Shown here: positions 26,142 through 34,998 of the stretch, piece after piece | Position numbering within the stretch: the stretch's first letter is position 1 | How the letters are laid out: every line of letters starts with the position of its first letter | Source: Roseivivax halodurans JCM 10272 | GTDB taxonomy: Bacteria; Pseudomonadota; Alphaproteobacteria; Rhodobacterales; Rhodobacteraceae | Assembly (NCBI RefSeq): GCF_000521785.1 | Contig: NZ_JALZ01000007.1 | Span: 1-64,000 of the forward strand | Length of the DNA: 64,000 nucleotides | Direction: 5' to 3' | The notes under the pieces: generated by a model | What the model saw: the letters and a program-made list of their open reading frames with translations, nothing else | Databases searched by the model: none | What the model was told of the DNA's origin: nothing | Position numbers and translations under genes: made by a program

Positions 26142-26191
26142 GCCGAGGCGGAGCCGTGCTTGATGCCTCGGACACCTGCCCGAGGGAGGAA
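26142..26191 (+). promoter_or_regulatory. fhs leader with two mutually exclusive hairpins over the ribosome site
   Basis: The segment CCTCGG (26166-26171) can pair in two ways. It pairs upstream with CCGAGG within a 7-bp helix (26143-26149 with 26165-26171). It also pairs downstream with CCGAGG at 26180-26185, whose last two G start the GGAGG ribosome-binding site of fhs. This is the arrangement of a sequestor/anti-sequestor switch. The pairings are seen; a regulatory role and any ligand are inference. Confidence 0.4.
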
Positions 26192-26196
26192 GCGGA

Positions 26197-27873
26197 ATGG
26201 CCCCAAAGACCGATATCGAAATCGCCCGCGCGGCCCGCAAGAAGCCGATCCTCGAGATCGGCGAACGCCTCGGGATCGGCGCCGACCATCTGCTGCCCTA
26301 CGGACATGACAAGGCCAAGGTCTCTCAGGACTTCATCGACGGGCTCAAGGATCGTCAGAGCGGCAAGCTGATCCTCGTGACCGCGATCAATCCCACCCCC
26401 GCGGGCGAGGGCAAGACCACGACGACCGTCGGGCTTGGGGACGGACTGAACGCGATCGGGAAGAAGGCCTGCATCTGCATACGCGAGGCCTCGCTCGGTC
26501 CGAATTTCGGGATGAAGGGCGGTGCCGCGGGCGGCGGCTACGCGCAGGTCGTGCCGATGGAGGACATGAACCTCCACTTCACCGGCGACTTCCACGCCAT
26601 TACCAGCGCCCACAACCTCCTCGCCGCGATGATCGACAACCACGTCTACTGGGGCAACGAGGAGGATATCGACATCCGCCGCGTGACCTGGCGGCGCGTG
26701 ATGGACATGAACGACCGGGCGCTGCGGCAGATCACCACCTCGCTCGGCGGTGTCGCCAACGGATTTCCGCGCGAGACCGGCTTCGACATCACGGTCGCGT
26801 CCGAAGTCATGGCGATTCTCTGCCTCGCGAAGGACCTCAAGGACCTGCAGGAGCGGCTCGGCGCGATGATCGTCGCCTACCGCCGGGACAAGAGCCCCGT
26901 CTATGCGCGCGACATCAAGGCCGACGGCGCGATGACGGTGCTTCTCAAGGACGCGATGCAGCCCAACCTTGTGCAGACGCTCGAGAACAACCCCGCCTTC
27001 GTTCACGGCGGTCCCTTCGCCAATATCGCGCATGGCTGCAACTCGGTCATCGCGACGAAAACCGCTCTCAAGCTCGCCGATTATGTGGTGACCGAGGCCG
27101 GCTTCGGCGCGGATCTCGGGGCCGAGAAATTCATGAATATCAAGTGCCGCAAGGCGGGCCTCGCGCCGGACTGCGTGGTTGTCGTCGCCACGGTGCGGGC
27201 CATGAAGATGAACGGCGGCGTCGCCAAGGGAGATCTCGGGGCCGAGAACGTCGAGGCCGTGAAGGCCGGCTGCGCCAATCTCGGGCGTCACATCGAGAAC
27301 GTGAAGGGCTTCGGGGTGCCGGTCGTCGTGGGGATCAACCATTTTGCCGGCGATACCGAAGCCGAGATCGCGGCGGTGAAGGCTTATGTCGAGGGTCAGG
27401 GCTCGGAGGCGATCCTCTGCAAGCATTGGGCCGACGGCTCGAAGGGCATGACCGAGATGGCGACGCGCGTCGCCGAGGTGGCCGACAGCGGCAAGGCCGA
27501 TTTCCGCACGCTTTATCCGGACGACATGTCTCTCTTCGAGAAGATCGAGGCCGTCGCCCACAAGATCTACCGCGCCGGCGCCGTCGTCGCCGATGGCAAG
27601 ATCCGCGCGCAGCTCAAGGAATGGGAGGATCAGGGCTACGGCAACCTGCCGGTCTGCATGGCCAAGACCCAGGATTCCTTCTCGACCGATCCCGGGCAGC
27701 GCGGTGCGCCCACCGGCTTCGACCTGCCGGTGCGCGAGGTGCGGCTGTCGGCGGGGGCGGGCTTCGTCGTCGCGATCTGCGGCGAGATCATGACCATGCC
27801 GGGCCTGCCGAGACAGCCCTCGGCGGAGGTGATCCGCCTCAACGATGCCGGCGAGGTCGAGGGGCTGTTCTGA
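26197..27873 (+). CDS. fhs: Formate-tetrahydrofolate ligase
   Basis: ATP-dependent synthesis of 10-formyl-tetrahydrofolate from formate, cytoplasmic. The 558-residue length matches the family, with the P-loop [17 protein letters not shown] near residue 66 and conserved [21 protein letters not shown] just after. The ATG at 26197 follows GGAGGAAGCGG. It is the first gene of fhs-chorismate mutase-folD, so the three one-carbon/aromatic genes probably share a transcript. The leader contains competing hairpins (separate entry). Confidence 0.97.
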   Translation: MAPKTDIEIARAARKKPILEIGERLGIGADHLLPYGHDKAKVSQDFIDGLKDRQSGKLILVTAINPTPAGEGKTTTTVGLGDGLNAIGKKACICIREASLGPNFGMKGGAAGGGYAQVVPMEDMNLHFTGDFHAITSAHNLLAAMIDNHVYWGNEEDIDIRRVTWRRVMDMNDRALRQITTSLGGVANGFPRETGFDITVASEVMAILCLAKDLKDLQERLGAMIVAYRRDKSPVYARDIKADGAMTVLLKDAMQPNLVQTLENNPAFVHGGPFANIAHGCNSVIATKTALKLADYVVTEAGFGADLGAEKFMNIKCRKAGLAPDCVVVVATVRAMKMNGGVAKGDLGAENVEAVKAGCANLGRHIENVKGFGVPVVVGINHFAGDTEAEIAAVKAYVEGQGSEAILCKHWADGSKGMTEMATRVAEVADSGKADFRTLYPDDMSLFEKIEAVAHKIYRAGAVVADGKIRAQLKEWEDQGYGNLPVCMAKTQDSFSTDPGQRGAPTGFDLPVREVRLSAGAGFVVAICGEIMTMPGLPRQPSAEVIRLNDAGEVEGLF

Positions 27874-27938
27874 ACATTTGCCATCGGGGCGGGCATGACG
27901 CACAACGCGCAAGGTACCCGGCCCCGATGGAGAGACAC

Positions 27939-28277
27939 ATGCGCCCGCCCGAGGATCTGCCCGACATGGCCGAATTGCGGCGCGAGGTCGACGCGACCGA
28001 CCGGGCGCTCATCGACCTGCTGGCCTATCGGGCGCGGCTCATCGACCGGGCGGCGGAGCTCAAGCCGGAAGAGGGCCTGCCCGCCCGGATCGAGGCCCGC
28101 GTCGAGGAGGTCGTCGCCAATGCGCGCGGCGGGGCCGCCAAGGCCGGATTCGATCCGGACCTTGCCGAGAGGCTGTGGCGGGACCTGATCGAATGGTCGA
28201 TCCGGCGCGAGGAACGGGTGCTCGGCACCGGCGCTGAGCCGGCGACCGACGGAACATCAGAAGAGGACAGGTCATGA
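27939..28277 (+). CDS. Chorismate mutase, AroQ class, short form
   Basis: A 112-residue all-helical protein with the AroQ signature: an N-terminal helix [20 protein letters not shown] carrying the active-site Arg, followed by the Lys in RAAELK and a third helix [11 protein letters not shown]. It would convert chorismate to prephenate for Phe/Tyr synthesis. It is cytoplasmic with no export signal. I start at ATG 27939, preceded by GGAGAG, rather than ATG 27927. The stop overlaps the folD ATG (ATGA), so the two are coupled. Confidence 0.82.
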   Translation: MRPPEDLPDMAELRREVDATDRALIDLLAYRARLIDRAAELKPEEGLPARIEARVEEVVANARGGAAKAGFDPDLAERLWRDLIEWSIRREERVLGTGAEPATDGTSEEDRS

Positions 28278-29167
28278 GCGCGACACTTCTCGACGGCAAG
28301 GCATTTTCCGCCAAGGTCCGGGCCCGCGTGGCCGACCACGTCTCCACCCTGAAGTCCGAGCACGACATCATCCCGGGCCTCGCCGTCGTGCTCGTGGGCG
28401 AGGATCCGGCAAGCCAGGTCTATGTCCGCTCCAAGAACCGGCAGACGGTCGAGGCGGGGATGAACTCCTACGAGCACAAGCTCGACGCCTCGGCATCGCA
28501 GGACGAGCTGCTGGCGCTCATCGCCCAGCTCAACGCGGACCCGGCGGTGCATGGCATCCTCGTCCAGCTGCCGCTTCCGGACCACATCGATTCCAACATG
28601 GTGATCAACGCGATCTCGCCCGCCAAGGACGTGGACGGCTTCACCATCGCCAATGCCGGCCTCCTCTTCACCGGCCAGAAGTCGATGGTGCCCTGCACGC
28701 CGCTCGGTTGCCTGATGCTGCTGCGGGATCACCACGGCTCGCTCGCGGGCCTGAACGCGGTAGTTCTCGGGCGCTCGAACATCGTCGGCAAGCCGATGGC
28801 GCAGCTTCTCCTCGGCGACAGCTGCACGGTGACCATCGCACACTCGAAGACGAAGGACCTCGCGGAGGTCTGCCGCAGCGCCGACATCCTCGTCGCCGCG
28901 GTCGGACGGCGCGAGATGGTGCCGGGGGACTGGGTCAAGCCCGGCGCATCGGTCATCGATGTTGGCATCAACCGGATCGATGCGGGCGACGGCAAGACCC
29001 GGCTCGTCGGCGATTGCGACTTCGCGAGCTGCTCCGAGGTCGCGGGCGCGATCACGCCTGTGCCCGGCGGTGTCGGCCCGATGACGATCGCCTGCCTTTT
29101 GGCCAACACCATCACCGCCTGCTGCCGCGCCAACGGGGTGCCCGAGCCGGAGGACCTGACGGTCTGA
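28274..29167 (+). CDS. folD: Bifunctional methylene-THF dehydrogenase / methenyl-THF cyclohydrolase
   Basis: Interconverts 5,10-methylene-, methenyl- and 10-formyl-tetrahydrofolate. The 297 residues carry the catalytic Lys in [10 protein letters not shown], the NADP site [16 protein letters not shown] (near 165) and the C-terminal [10 protein letters not shown] signature. Together with fhs it completes a route from formate to methylene-THF. Its start overlaps the chorismate mutase stop. It converges with phnM, with 19 bp between the stops. Confidence 0.97.
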   Translation: MSATLLDGKAFSAKVRARVADHVSTLKSEHDIIPGLAVVLVGEDPASQVYVRSKNRQTVEAGMNSYEHKLDASASQDELLALIAQLNADPAVHGILVQLPLPDHIDSNMVINAISPAKDVDGFTIANAGLLFTGQKSMVPCTPLGCLMLLRDHHGSLAGLNAVVLGRSNIVGKPMAQLLLGDSCTVTIAHSKTKDLAEVCRSADILVAAVGRREMVPGDWVKPGASVIDVGINRIDAGDGKTRLVGDCDFASCSEVAGAITPVPGGVGPMTIACLLANTITACCRANGVPEPEDLTV

Positions 29168-29186
29168 GCAATCTCCCCCGGGGGGA

Positions 29187-30329
29187 TCAGCCGACCTGGC
29201 GCCCGGCCGCGTGCACGCTTCGCACCACCGGGGTGCCGGCGAGGCGGGTCACCCGGACGACATCCGCGCGGAGGCCCTCGGCGAGACGGCCGCGGTCGGT
29301 CAGGCCGGTGGCGTCCGCCGGGGCCGCCGTCACGGTGCGGATGCCGCGGGGCAGGTCACCCCAGAGATCCCCGAGCCGGAACGCCCCGAGCATCAGCGAG
29401 GACGGGATGTAGTCGGAGGACAGGATGTCGAGGCGGTCCTCCTCGGCCAGCCGCTGGGCCGCCACGTTGCCGGAATGCGAGCCGCCCCGGATGAGGTTCG
29501 GCGCGCCCATCATTACCGCGATCCCGTGCGCGTGACAGGCGCCCGCGGCTTCCTCGGTCGTGGGAAACTCGGCGAGCCGGACGCCGTGCCCGGCGCTCGT
29601 CGCGACCTGCGCCTCGGTCGTGTCGTCGTGGCTGGCGAGCACCGCGCCGAGCCGCCGTGCCGCATCGACCGCGCCCGCCTCGTGGGCCGCGCCGAACCGA
29701 GCCTGCAGCCCGCGCAAGTTGTCGAGATGCGCCTCGAAATCCGCCTCGTTTCCGCCGTGCTTGCCGAGCACGTAGTCGCGCAGCTTCGAGACGTCGCGGA
29801 ACTGCCGCTGGCCCGGCGTGTGGTCCATGATCGACAGGATGCCGACCCGGTCCTCGTCGCCGAATTCGCCGAGCTCCTCGAGCAGGGTCTCAGAGCAGAC
29901 CTCGGCGCGCAGATGCAGGAAGTGGCTGATCCGCAGCACGCCCCTGCCCCGCAGATCGAAGAGCTCCCGCGACAGCTCGCGGGCGTATTTGCGGTAATCC
30001 TCGCGTCCGTCCGAAATCACCGATCCGACGCGCATCGCGTCGAAGACGGTGGTGATCCCCGCGCTCGCGAGCTCGCCGTCATGGGCGAGGATCGCGGTCA
30101 TGTGCGGCCAGTCCACACGCGGCCGCGGTTCGATATGGCGCTCGAGATTGTCGGTGTGGAGCTCGATCAGGCCCGGGATGAGGTGATCGCCCCCGCAGTC
30201 GATCGCTCCCGGCGCGCCGCTCCGCCCGGGAGAGATCTCGGCGATCTCGCCACCGCGGATCACCAGCGTGCCGCGCAGGACCTCGTCCTCGCGCACGATC
30301 TCCGCATTGGTCAGAATGGTCTCGGTCAT
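29187..30329 (-). CDS. phnM: Alpha-D-ribose 1-methylphosphonate 5-triphosphate diphosphatase
   Basis: Amidohydrolase-fold enzyme of the C-P lyase pathway; removes pyrophosphate from the ribose triphosphate intermediate. The 380 residues carry the metal motif GLIELHTDNLERH near the N-terminus, a conserved HFLHLRAEV, and ASHDDTTE followed by MGAPNLIRGGSHSGN. ATG 30329 gives the family N-terminus; some 250 codons of upstream frame run antisense to the divergent gene. No other C-P lyase gene (phnGHIJKL, phnCDE) is nearby in the window, so the core must be elsewhere. Confidence 0.95.
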   Translation of the reverse strand: MTETILTNAEIVREDEVLRGTLVIRGGEIAEISPGRSGAPGAIDCGGDHLIPGLIELHTDNLERHIEPRPRVDWPHMTAILAHDGELASAGITTVFDAMRVGSVISDGREDYRKYARELSRELFDLRGRGVLRISHFLHLRAEVCSETLLEELGEFGDEDRVGILSIMDHTPGQRQFRDVSKLRDYVLGKHGGNEADFEAHLDNLRGLQARFGAAHEAGAVDAARRLGAVLASHDDTTEAQVATSAGHGVRLAEFPTTEEAAGACHAHGIAVMMGAPNLIRGGSHSGNVAAQRLAEEDRLDILSSDYIPSSLMLGAFRLGDLWGDLPRGIRTVTAAPADATGLTDRGRLAEGLRADVVRVTRLAGTPVVRSVHAAGRQVG

Positions 30330-30407
30330 CTTGCCCGCTCGCTCCCGAGCTGTTTGAAATCCTGCCTGACACTGCAACGTGACACCGACAAGGTTAGGCC
30401 AGAGCCC

Positions 30408-31097
30408 ATGACGGACTACAAGCGCTTTGCCATCTACTACGCGCCCGAGCCCGGAGCCTTCGCCGATTTCGGCGCGCGCTGGCTCGGCTGGGACGCGGCG
30501 ACCGGCGAGCCGCGCGAACACCCCGACGTGCCGGGCCTGCCGCGACCCGTTGCCGAACTGACGGACAGGCCGCGGAAATACGGGCTTCACGCGACCATGA
30601 AGCCGCCTTTCCGGCTTGCGCCGTATTCGTCGCAGGATGCGCTGGCGGCCGATATTGGTGACCTCGCCGCTGCCATGTCGCCGGTCAGCTTCCGGGCGCT
30701 GAAGCTCGTGTCGATCGGTCCGTTTCTCGCGCTCGTGCCGGACGGCGATCCCGGTCCGCTCGAGGCGCTGGCCGGGGCGGCTGTGTCGCGTCTCGACGCG
30801 CATCGCGCCGCCCCCTCGGCAGAAGAGCTCGCGCGCCGCCGCAAGGCCTCGCTGTCGATGCGGCAGGACCGGCTGCTCGAGACATGGGGCTATCCGTACG
30901 TGATGGAGGAGTTCCGGTTTCACATCACCCTCACCGGTCCCCTGCCGCAGGAAGAGCGCGGGCACGTCCGCGAGGCGCTCGGTCACTGGATCGACCCCGT
31001 TCTGCCACAACCCTTCGTGATCGGGTCGATCTGCCTTTTCGGGGAGGCGCAGGACGGCTTCTTTCACCTGCTTCACCGCTTCGACCTGACCGGCTGA
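30408..31097 (+). CDS. DUF1045 phosphonate-metabolism protein (2H phosphoesterase fold)
   Basis: A 229-residue cytoplasmic protein with two His-x-Thr motifs, HATMKPPF (near 63) and HITLTGPL (near 173), as in 2H phosphoesterases that act on cyclic phosphates. DUF1045 genes accompany C-P lyase genes, so it may process the cyclic ribose phosphate made by that pathway; this is inference. Divergent from phnM with a 78-bp gap that contains a TGACAC direct repeat. Confidence 0.88.
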   Translation: MTDYKRFAIYYAPEPGAFADFGARWLGWDAATGEPREHPDVPGLPRPVAELTDRPRKYGLHATMKPPFRLAPYSSQDALAADIGDLAAAMSPVSFRALKLVSIGPFLALVPDGDPGPLEALAGAAVSRLDAHRAAPSAEELARRRKASLSMRQDRLLETWGYPYVMEEFRFHITLTGPLPQEERGHVREALGHWIDPVLPQPFVIGSICLFGEAQDGFFHLLHRFDLTG

Positions 31098-31113
31098 AGG
31101 TCGGAGACCATTA

Positions 31114-31138
31114 CCGTCCGCCCGCCCCTTGCGGACGG
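31114..31138. terminator. Hairpin after the DUF1045 gene
   Basis: An 8-bp perfect stem CCGTCCGC / GCGGACGG with a 9-nt loop, 17 bp past the stop. No T tract follows, so it is either a factor-dependent terminator or a 3'-end protector. Confidence 0.35.
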
Positions 31139-31325
31139 GAAAACAACGGTGCGGGACACCGAACCGAAATGACGCAGCACCCGCTCGGGCATATCTTGTG
31201 GCGTCGCGGCGTCACCCGACGCAGGTTCCGCGGCTTTCGACAACAATTCACGGTAGCGCCAACGGTCTTGTTACGGACTTCTGGTAGTCTACCCTGTGAA
31301 GTCACTGATCGACGGCGACCCACAC

Positions 31326-31796
31326 ATGCTCGATACGCAATGCAAATGTCTGGATGAACAGCAGATCGCTGCGCTCCCGTTGCGGCGGTCAAAGAAGCAT
31401 GGGCTCGAAGTGCTCATGGTGACCTCGCGCGACACGAAGCGGTGGGTGATGCCGAAGGGCTGGCCGATGGACGGAAAGAAGCTCTGGTCCGCCGCCGAAA
31501 TCGAGGCGCTCGAGGAAGCCGGTGCAACCGGGTTCGTCGGCAAGGTTCCGATCGGCGCGTATCACTACGTCAAGCGCATGGGCGGCAAGCCCGACATCGC
31601 CTGCCATGTGACGGTCTACCCGATGGTGGTCGAGAAGCTGAAGAAGCGCTGGAAGGAGCGCAAGGAGCGGACGCGCCGCTGGTTCGACCTCCGGAGCGCG
31701 GCGAAACGCGTGGACGAACCCGATCTCGTGCAGCTGCTCCTAAAACTTCATTCGGACAAGGATTTCCTGCCCGCCAAATTCGCCAAGCGGATCTAG
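31326..31796 (+). CDS. Nudix-like hydrolase with degenerate Nudix box
   Basis: A 156-residue protein resembling the diphosphoinositol-polyphosphate hydrolase branch of Nudix (WVMPKGWPM, then EALEEAGA). Against G-x5-E-x7-REUxEExGU two positions deviate: the first Glu is Lys and the Arg is Ile. The three metal-binding acidic residues in the EALEE part remain. Activity may persist, but the substrate is unknown. The C-terminal half is strongly basic (KKRWKERKERTRRW). I use ATG 31326; GTG 31296 would add ten residues, and neither has a good ribosome site. Confidence 0.75.
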   Translation: MLDTQCKCLDEQQIAALPLRRSKKHGLEVLMVTSRDTKRWVMPKGWPMDGKKLWSAAEIEALEEAGATGFVGKVPIGAYHYVKRMGGKPDIACHVTVYPMVVEKLKKRWKERKERTRRWFDLRSAAKRVDEPDLVQLLLKLHSDKDFLPAKFAKRI

Positions 31797-31891
31797 CAGG
31801 TCCACCGCGATGCACGGAACGCCGCGGTTGGTTTGTTCCCGGCGGCAGCGCGCAGATGAGTCGCGGGGACCGGACGCCCCACAAAACGATG

Positions 31892-32599
31892 TCAGGCATA
31901 TGCGCTGCGTGCGGCGCCGACGCGCAGGGCCTGAACACCGGCATTGACCCCGAGCGCCAGCACCAGGAGCACGATGCCGAGCGCGAGGGCCAGCGGCAGA
32001 TCCCCTTTCGATGTCTCGAGCGCGATCGCCGTCGTCATGACGCGGGTGAGATGATCGATGTTGCCGCCGACGAGGATGACCGCACCGACCTCGGCCACCG
32101 CCCGGCCGAAACCTGCGAGCGCGACCGTCATGAGCGAATAGCGCGCATCCCATAACAGCGCCTGCGCCGTCTGGCGGCGCGTCAGGCAGAGCGAACGGAA
32201 CTGCTCGGCATACTCGCCGTGAAGATCCTCAAGGACCTGTCGGGACAGAGCGGCGACGATGGGCGCGATGAGGATGGTCTGCGCGATGATCATCGCGGTC
32301 GGCGTGTAGAGGAGGCCGAGGAACCCGAGCGGTCCCGAACGCGAGAGATGCAGGTAGACCAGAAGGCCGACGACGACCGGTGGCAATCCCATCAGCGCGT
32401 TCATCAAGATGATCAGCGCGCCGCGGCCGCGGAACCGCGCGATGGCGACGATGGCCCCGAAGGGAAAGCCGAGAAGGCAGGCGAGCCCCGTCGCGGTCAG
32501 ACTGACGCGCAGCGACAAGGCCACGATCTCCCAGAGATCGGCATCGCCGGAGAACACGAGCGTCAGCGCGAGCGAGAATGCTTCTGCAATATCCTGCAA
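31892..32599 (-). CDS. TupB-type tungstate/anion ABC transporter permease, without partners
   Basis: A 235-residue inner-membrane permease with about five or six helices and the permease loop EVGAVILVGGNIDHLTRVMTT that contacts the ATPase. The sequence LNALMGLPPVVVGLLVYLHLSRSGPLG is characteristic of TupB. Tup systems normally have a binding protein (TupA) and ATPase (TupC) next to the permease; neither is present here. The start is a TTG at 32599 behind AAGGAG. It may pair with components elsewhere or be a leftover. Divergent from the transglutaminase-like gene. Confidence 0.85.
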   Translation of the reverse strand: MQDIAEAFSLALTLVFSGDADLWEIVALSLRVSLTATGLACLLGFPFGAIVAIARFRGRGALIILMNALMGLPPVVVGLLVYLHLSRSGPLGFLGLLYTPTAMIIAQTILIAPIVAALSRQVLEDLHGEYAEQFRSLCLTRRQTAQALLWDARYSLMTVALAGFGRAVAEVGAVILVGGNIDHLTRVMTTAIALETSKGDLPLALALGIVLLVLALGVNAGVQALRVGAARSAYA

Positions 32600-32783
32600 G
32601 GTTTACCGCTCCTTCGGGTGTTCGGGCGGCAGGATGCGGGAAATGACGCGCAGATCAAGAGAGACTTGTAACAAGTCGCCACCTCTGTCCTCGTCATGCC
32701 GGGGCGGCTGCGCCGCGCAGCCTGGCGGTTGCACGCTGGGAGGCGTAGTTGTAGCAGCGCGCCTGCGAACACGGAGTTGCGAC

Positions 32784-33878
32784 ATGATCCTGACCAGACG
32801 GACCCTTATGGCGCTCGGCGCCGCATCCGCAGCCTCTGCCCTGCTGCCTCACGCCGCCCGCGCCGCTTTCACGCCGCGACCGGACGGCTGGCGCCGGTTC
32901 GAGCTCACGACGCGCATCGTCCTTCCCGAAACCTCGGAGCCCGCGCAGGTCTGGGTGCCGGTTCCCTCCATCACCGAGCCGGGCTGGATGAACTCCGGTT
33001 CCGCGCAATGGAAGACCAGCGCCGACACCGTCGAGACGAAGACGGACCCCGAGAGCGGTGCGGAGATGGTCCACGCGACCTGGGAGGCAGGCGCCGGCGA
33101 GCGGGTCATCGAGGTCACAGCCACCGCGCGGATCGAGGACCGGTATATCGACCTGACCACCCCGCAGGACGTCGCCCCCCTGAGCGAGGCGGACCGCGCG
33201 CGCTACACCGCGGCGACCGACCTCATTCCGACCGACGGCATCGTGCAGGAGACTGCTGCGCAGATCACCGACGGGGCGTCCGGCGACTTCGACAAGGCGC
33301 GCCGGATCTACGACTGGGTCGTCGAGAACAGCGCCCGGAACCCCGAGACGCGCGGCTGCGGTCTCGGCGATATCGCGTCGATGCTGCACATGGGCGATCT
33401 GACCGGGAAATGCGCGGACCTGAACGCGCTCTTCGTGGGTCTCGCGCGTGCCTCGGGCCTGCCCGCGCGGGATGTCTACGGCATTCGCGTCGCGCCGTCC
33501 GAGTTCGGCTACAAGAGCCTCGGCGCGGGATCGTCCAACGTCACCGGCGCCCAGCACTGCCGGGCCGAGGTCTTCCTGAGCGAGTTCGGATGGGTTCCGG
33601 CGGACCCCGCCGACGTGCGTAAGGTGATGCTTGAGGAGCCGCCGAAGGACCTGCCGCTCGACCACCCCAAGGTCGAGGCGGCGCGCCGGACGTTGTTCGG
33701 GGCCTGGGAAGGCAATTGGGTCGGCTACAACTTCGCCCATGACGTGCGTCTGCCAGGCTCGGCCAACGACCCGGTGCCGTTCCTCATGTATCCGCAGGCC
33801 GAGATCGCGGGCGACCGCCGGGATCCCCTCGATCCGGAAAGCTTCGCCTACACGATCACCGCCCGGGAGATCGGCTGA
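32784..33878 (+). CDS. Tat-exported transglutaminase-like protein
   Basis: A 364-residue periplasmic protein. The N-terminus has the twin-arginine motif TRRTLMALGAA and a hydrophobic stretch ending LLPHAARAA. The transglutaminase-like triad is seen as Cys in GKCADLNALFVGLAR (about 213), His in QHCRAEVFL and Asp in WVPADPADV. Such domains act as cysteine peptidases or acyltransferases; the substrate is unknown. Export by Tat suggests folding or cofactor loading in the cytoplasm first. No obvious operon partner. Confidence 0.85.
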   Translation: MILTRRTLMALGAASAASALLPHAARAAFTPRPDGWRRFELTTRIVLPETSEPAQVWVPVPSITEPGWMNSGSAQWKTSADTVETKTDPESGAEMVHATWEAGAGERVIEVTATARIEDRYIDLTTPQDVAPLSEADRARYTAATDLIPTDGIVQETAAQITDGASGDFDKARRIYDWVVENSARNPETRGCGLGDIASMLHMGDLTGKCADLNALFVGLARASGLPARDVYGIRVAPSEFGYKSLGAGSSNVTGAQHCRAEVFLSEFGWVPADPADVRKVMLEEPPKDLPLDHPKVEAARRTLFGAWEGNWVGYNFAHDVRLPGSANDPVPFLMYPQAEIAGDRRDPLDPESFAYTITAREIG

Positions 33879-33938
33879 CCGGACAGGCGTGCCGCGGAAC
33901 GCCTGCGTGCTGACATTCGGAATTCCGAAGGTCACTCG

Positions 33939-33963
33939 GGAACCTGTCTGGGCGCGCGGCGTT
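33939..33963 (+). promoter_or_regulatory. EcfG-type promoter upstream of the FNT transporter gene
   Basis: GGAAC (33939-33943), 16 bp, CGTT (33960-33963), about 49 bp before the ATG of the FNT gene. It is the same pattern as at 4251, 5085 and 49292. Confidence 0.65.
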
Positions 33964-34011
33964 ACTGCGACTAACGCCGGCGCGTAGCGCCGCCTGGCTC
34001 CGGATACATCA

Positions 34012-34947
34012 ATGACCGACAAGACTTCCCGCGATCTGGAGGGCGATGGCCCTCATTCCGCGACCTATTCCCGCGAAGAAGCGCTCCAGATCGCGAAACA
34101 CCGGGCGCTGGCGCCCCGCGCCGTCTACGAGGTGATCAATCTCGAAGGCCGGGAAGAGATCAAGCGCCCGTTGAGCTCGCTCTGGTGGTCGGGGATTGCC
34201 GCGGGCGTCGGGATTTCCTCCTCGATCCTAGCCGAGGGGATCCTGCACACCATATTCGCGAACCACCCCTACCAGGGGCCGATCGAGAACATGGGGTACA
34301 CGATCGGCTTCATCCTCGTGATCCTCGGGCGGATCCAGCTCTTCACGGAAAACACCATCACCGTCGTCCTTCCGGTGCTGAAGGACAAGTCGCTGTCGCT
34401 CTTCGGCTGCGCCGCGCGACTCTGGGCGGTGGTCTTTGCGGCCAATCTCGTCGGCACGTTCTTCGTGGCGCTCCTGACCACTCACGGCGGAACCGTTCCG
34501 CCCGAATATGTCGAGGGGATGAAGGCGATTTCGCACCACTTCTCCGAATACACGTGGGCCGAGGCGCTGCGTTACGGGGCGCCGGCGGGCTTCTTCATCG
34601 CCGCCGTCGTCTGGATGCTGCCCTCGTCGGAGGGGTTCGAGATCTTCGTGATCTTCCTCTTCACCTACCTGATCGCGATGGGCGGCTTCACTCACGTGGT
34701 GGCGGGATCGAACGAGGCCTTCATCCTCTGGCTTTCGGGCGACATCACCGCTGCGAAATGCTGGTTCGGACTGATCCTTCCGAGCTTCGTCGGCAACGTC
34801 ATCGGCGGCACGGGCCTCTTCGCCCTGCTCGCCTACGGTCAGGTCAAGGCGGAGATCGACCATCAGACGGATGCGCACAAGGAAGAAGAGAAGCGTGACC
34901 GGGAAAACGGCACCCGGAGGAACATGCAGGGGCAGCCCGGAGAGTGA
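34012..34947 (+). CDS. Formate/nitrite transporter (FNT) family channel
   Basis: A 311-residue pentameric-channel-type inner-membrane protein with six hydrophobic segments between about residues 58 and 280. FNT-like loops are visible (AGVGISSSILAEG, HVVAGSNEAF). Soluble charged extensions of about 55 residues at the N-terminus and 30 at the C-terminus are longer than in FocA and recall the YfdC branch. The cargo may be a small monovalent anion; it cannot be read. An EcfG-type promoter precedes it, suggesting stress induction. A hairpin terminator follows. Confidence 0.9.
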   Translation: MTDKTSRDLEGDGPHSATYSREEALQIAKHRALAPRAVYEVINLEGREEIKRPLSSLWWSGIAAGVGISSSILAEGILHTIFANHPYQGPIENMGYTIGFILVILGRIQLFTENTITVVLPVLKDKSLSLFGCAARLWAVVFAANLVGTFFVALLTTHGGTVPPEYVEGMKAISHHFSEYTWAEALRYGAPAGFFIAAVVWMLPSSEGFEIFVIFLFTYLIAMGGFTHVVAGSNEAFILWLSGDITAAKCWFGLILPSFVGNVIGGTGLFALLAYGQVKAEIDHQTDAHKEEEKRDRENGTRRNMQGQPGE

Positions 34948-34961
34948 TCTCCCGGCCGTCC

Positions 34962-34990
34962 GGGCGCGCCGGCCGAAAGGCGGCGCGCCC
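34962..34990. terminator. Bidirectional hairpin terminator between FNT and hemerythrin genes
   Basis: GGGCGCGCC / GGCGCGCCC with an inner GCC-GAAA-GGC tetraloop hairpin and one bulged G. The T tract is short on either side. It lies between two converging genes and can serve both. Confidence 0.6.
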
Positions 34991-34998
34991 TTGCCTCG

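Noticed and set aside
29170-29186. C-run/G-run palindrome between folD and phnM as a terminator
   Set aside because: The palindrome has almost no loop and no T tract, so a functional terminator cannot be supported.
30367-30385. TGACAC direct repeat as a Pho box
   Set aside because: The period is 13 bp, whereas Pho boxes repeat at 11 bp, and the flanking bases do not fit. Kept only as a remark in the phnM finding.
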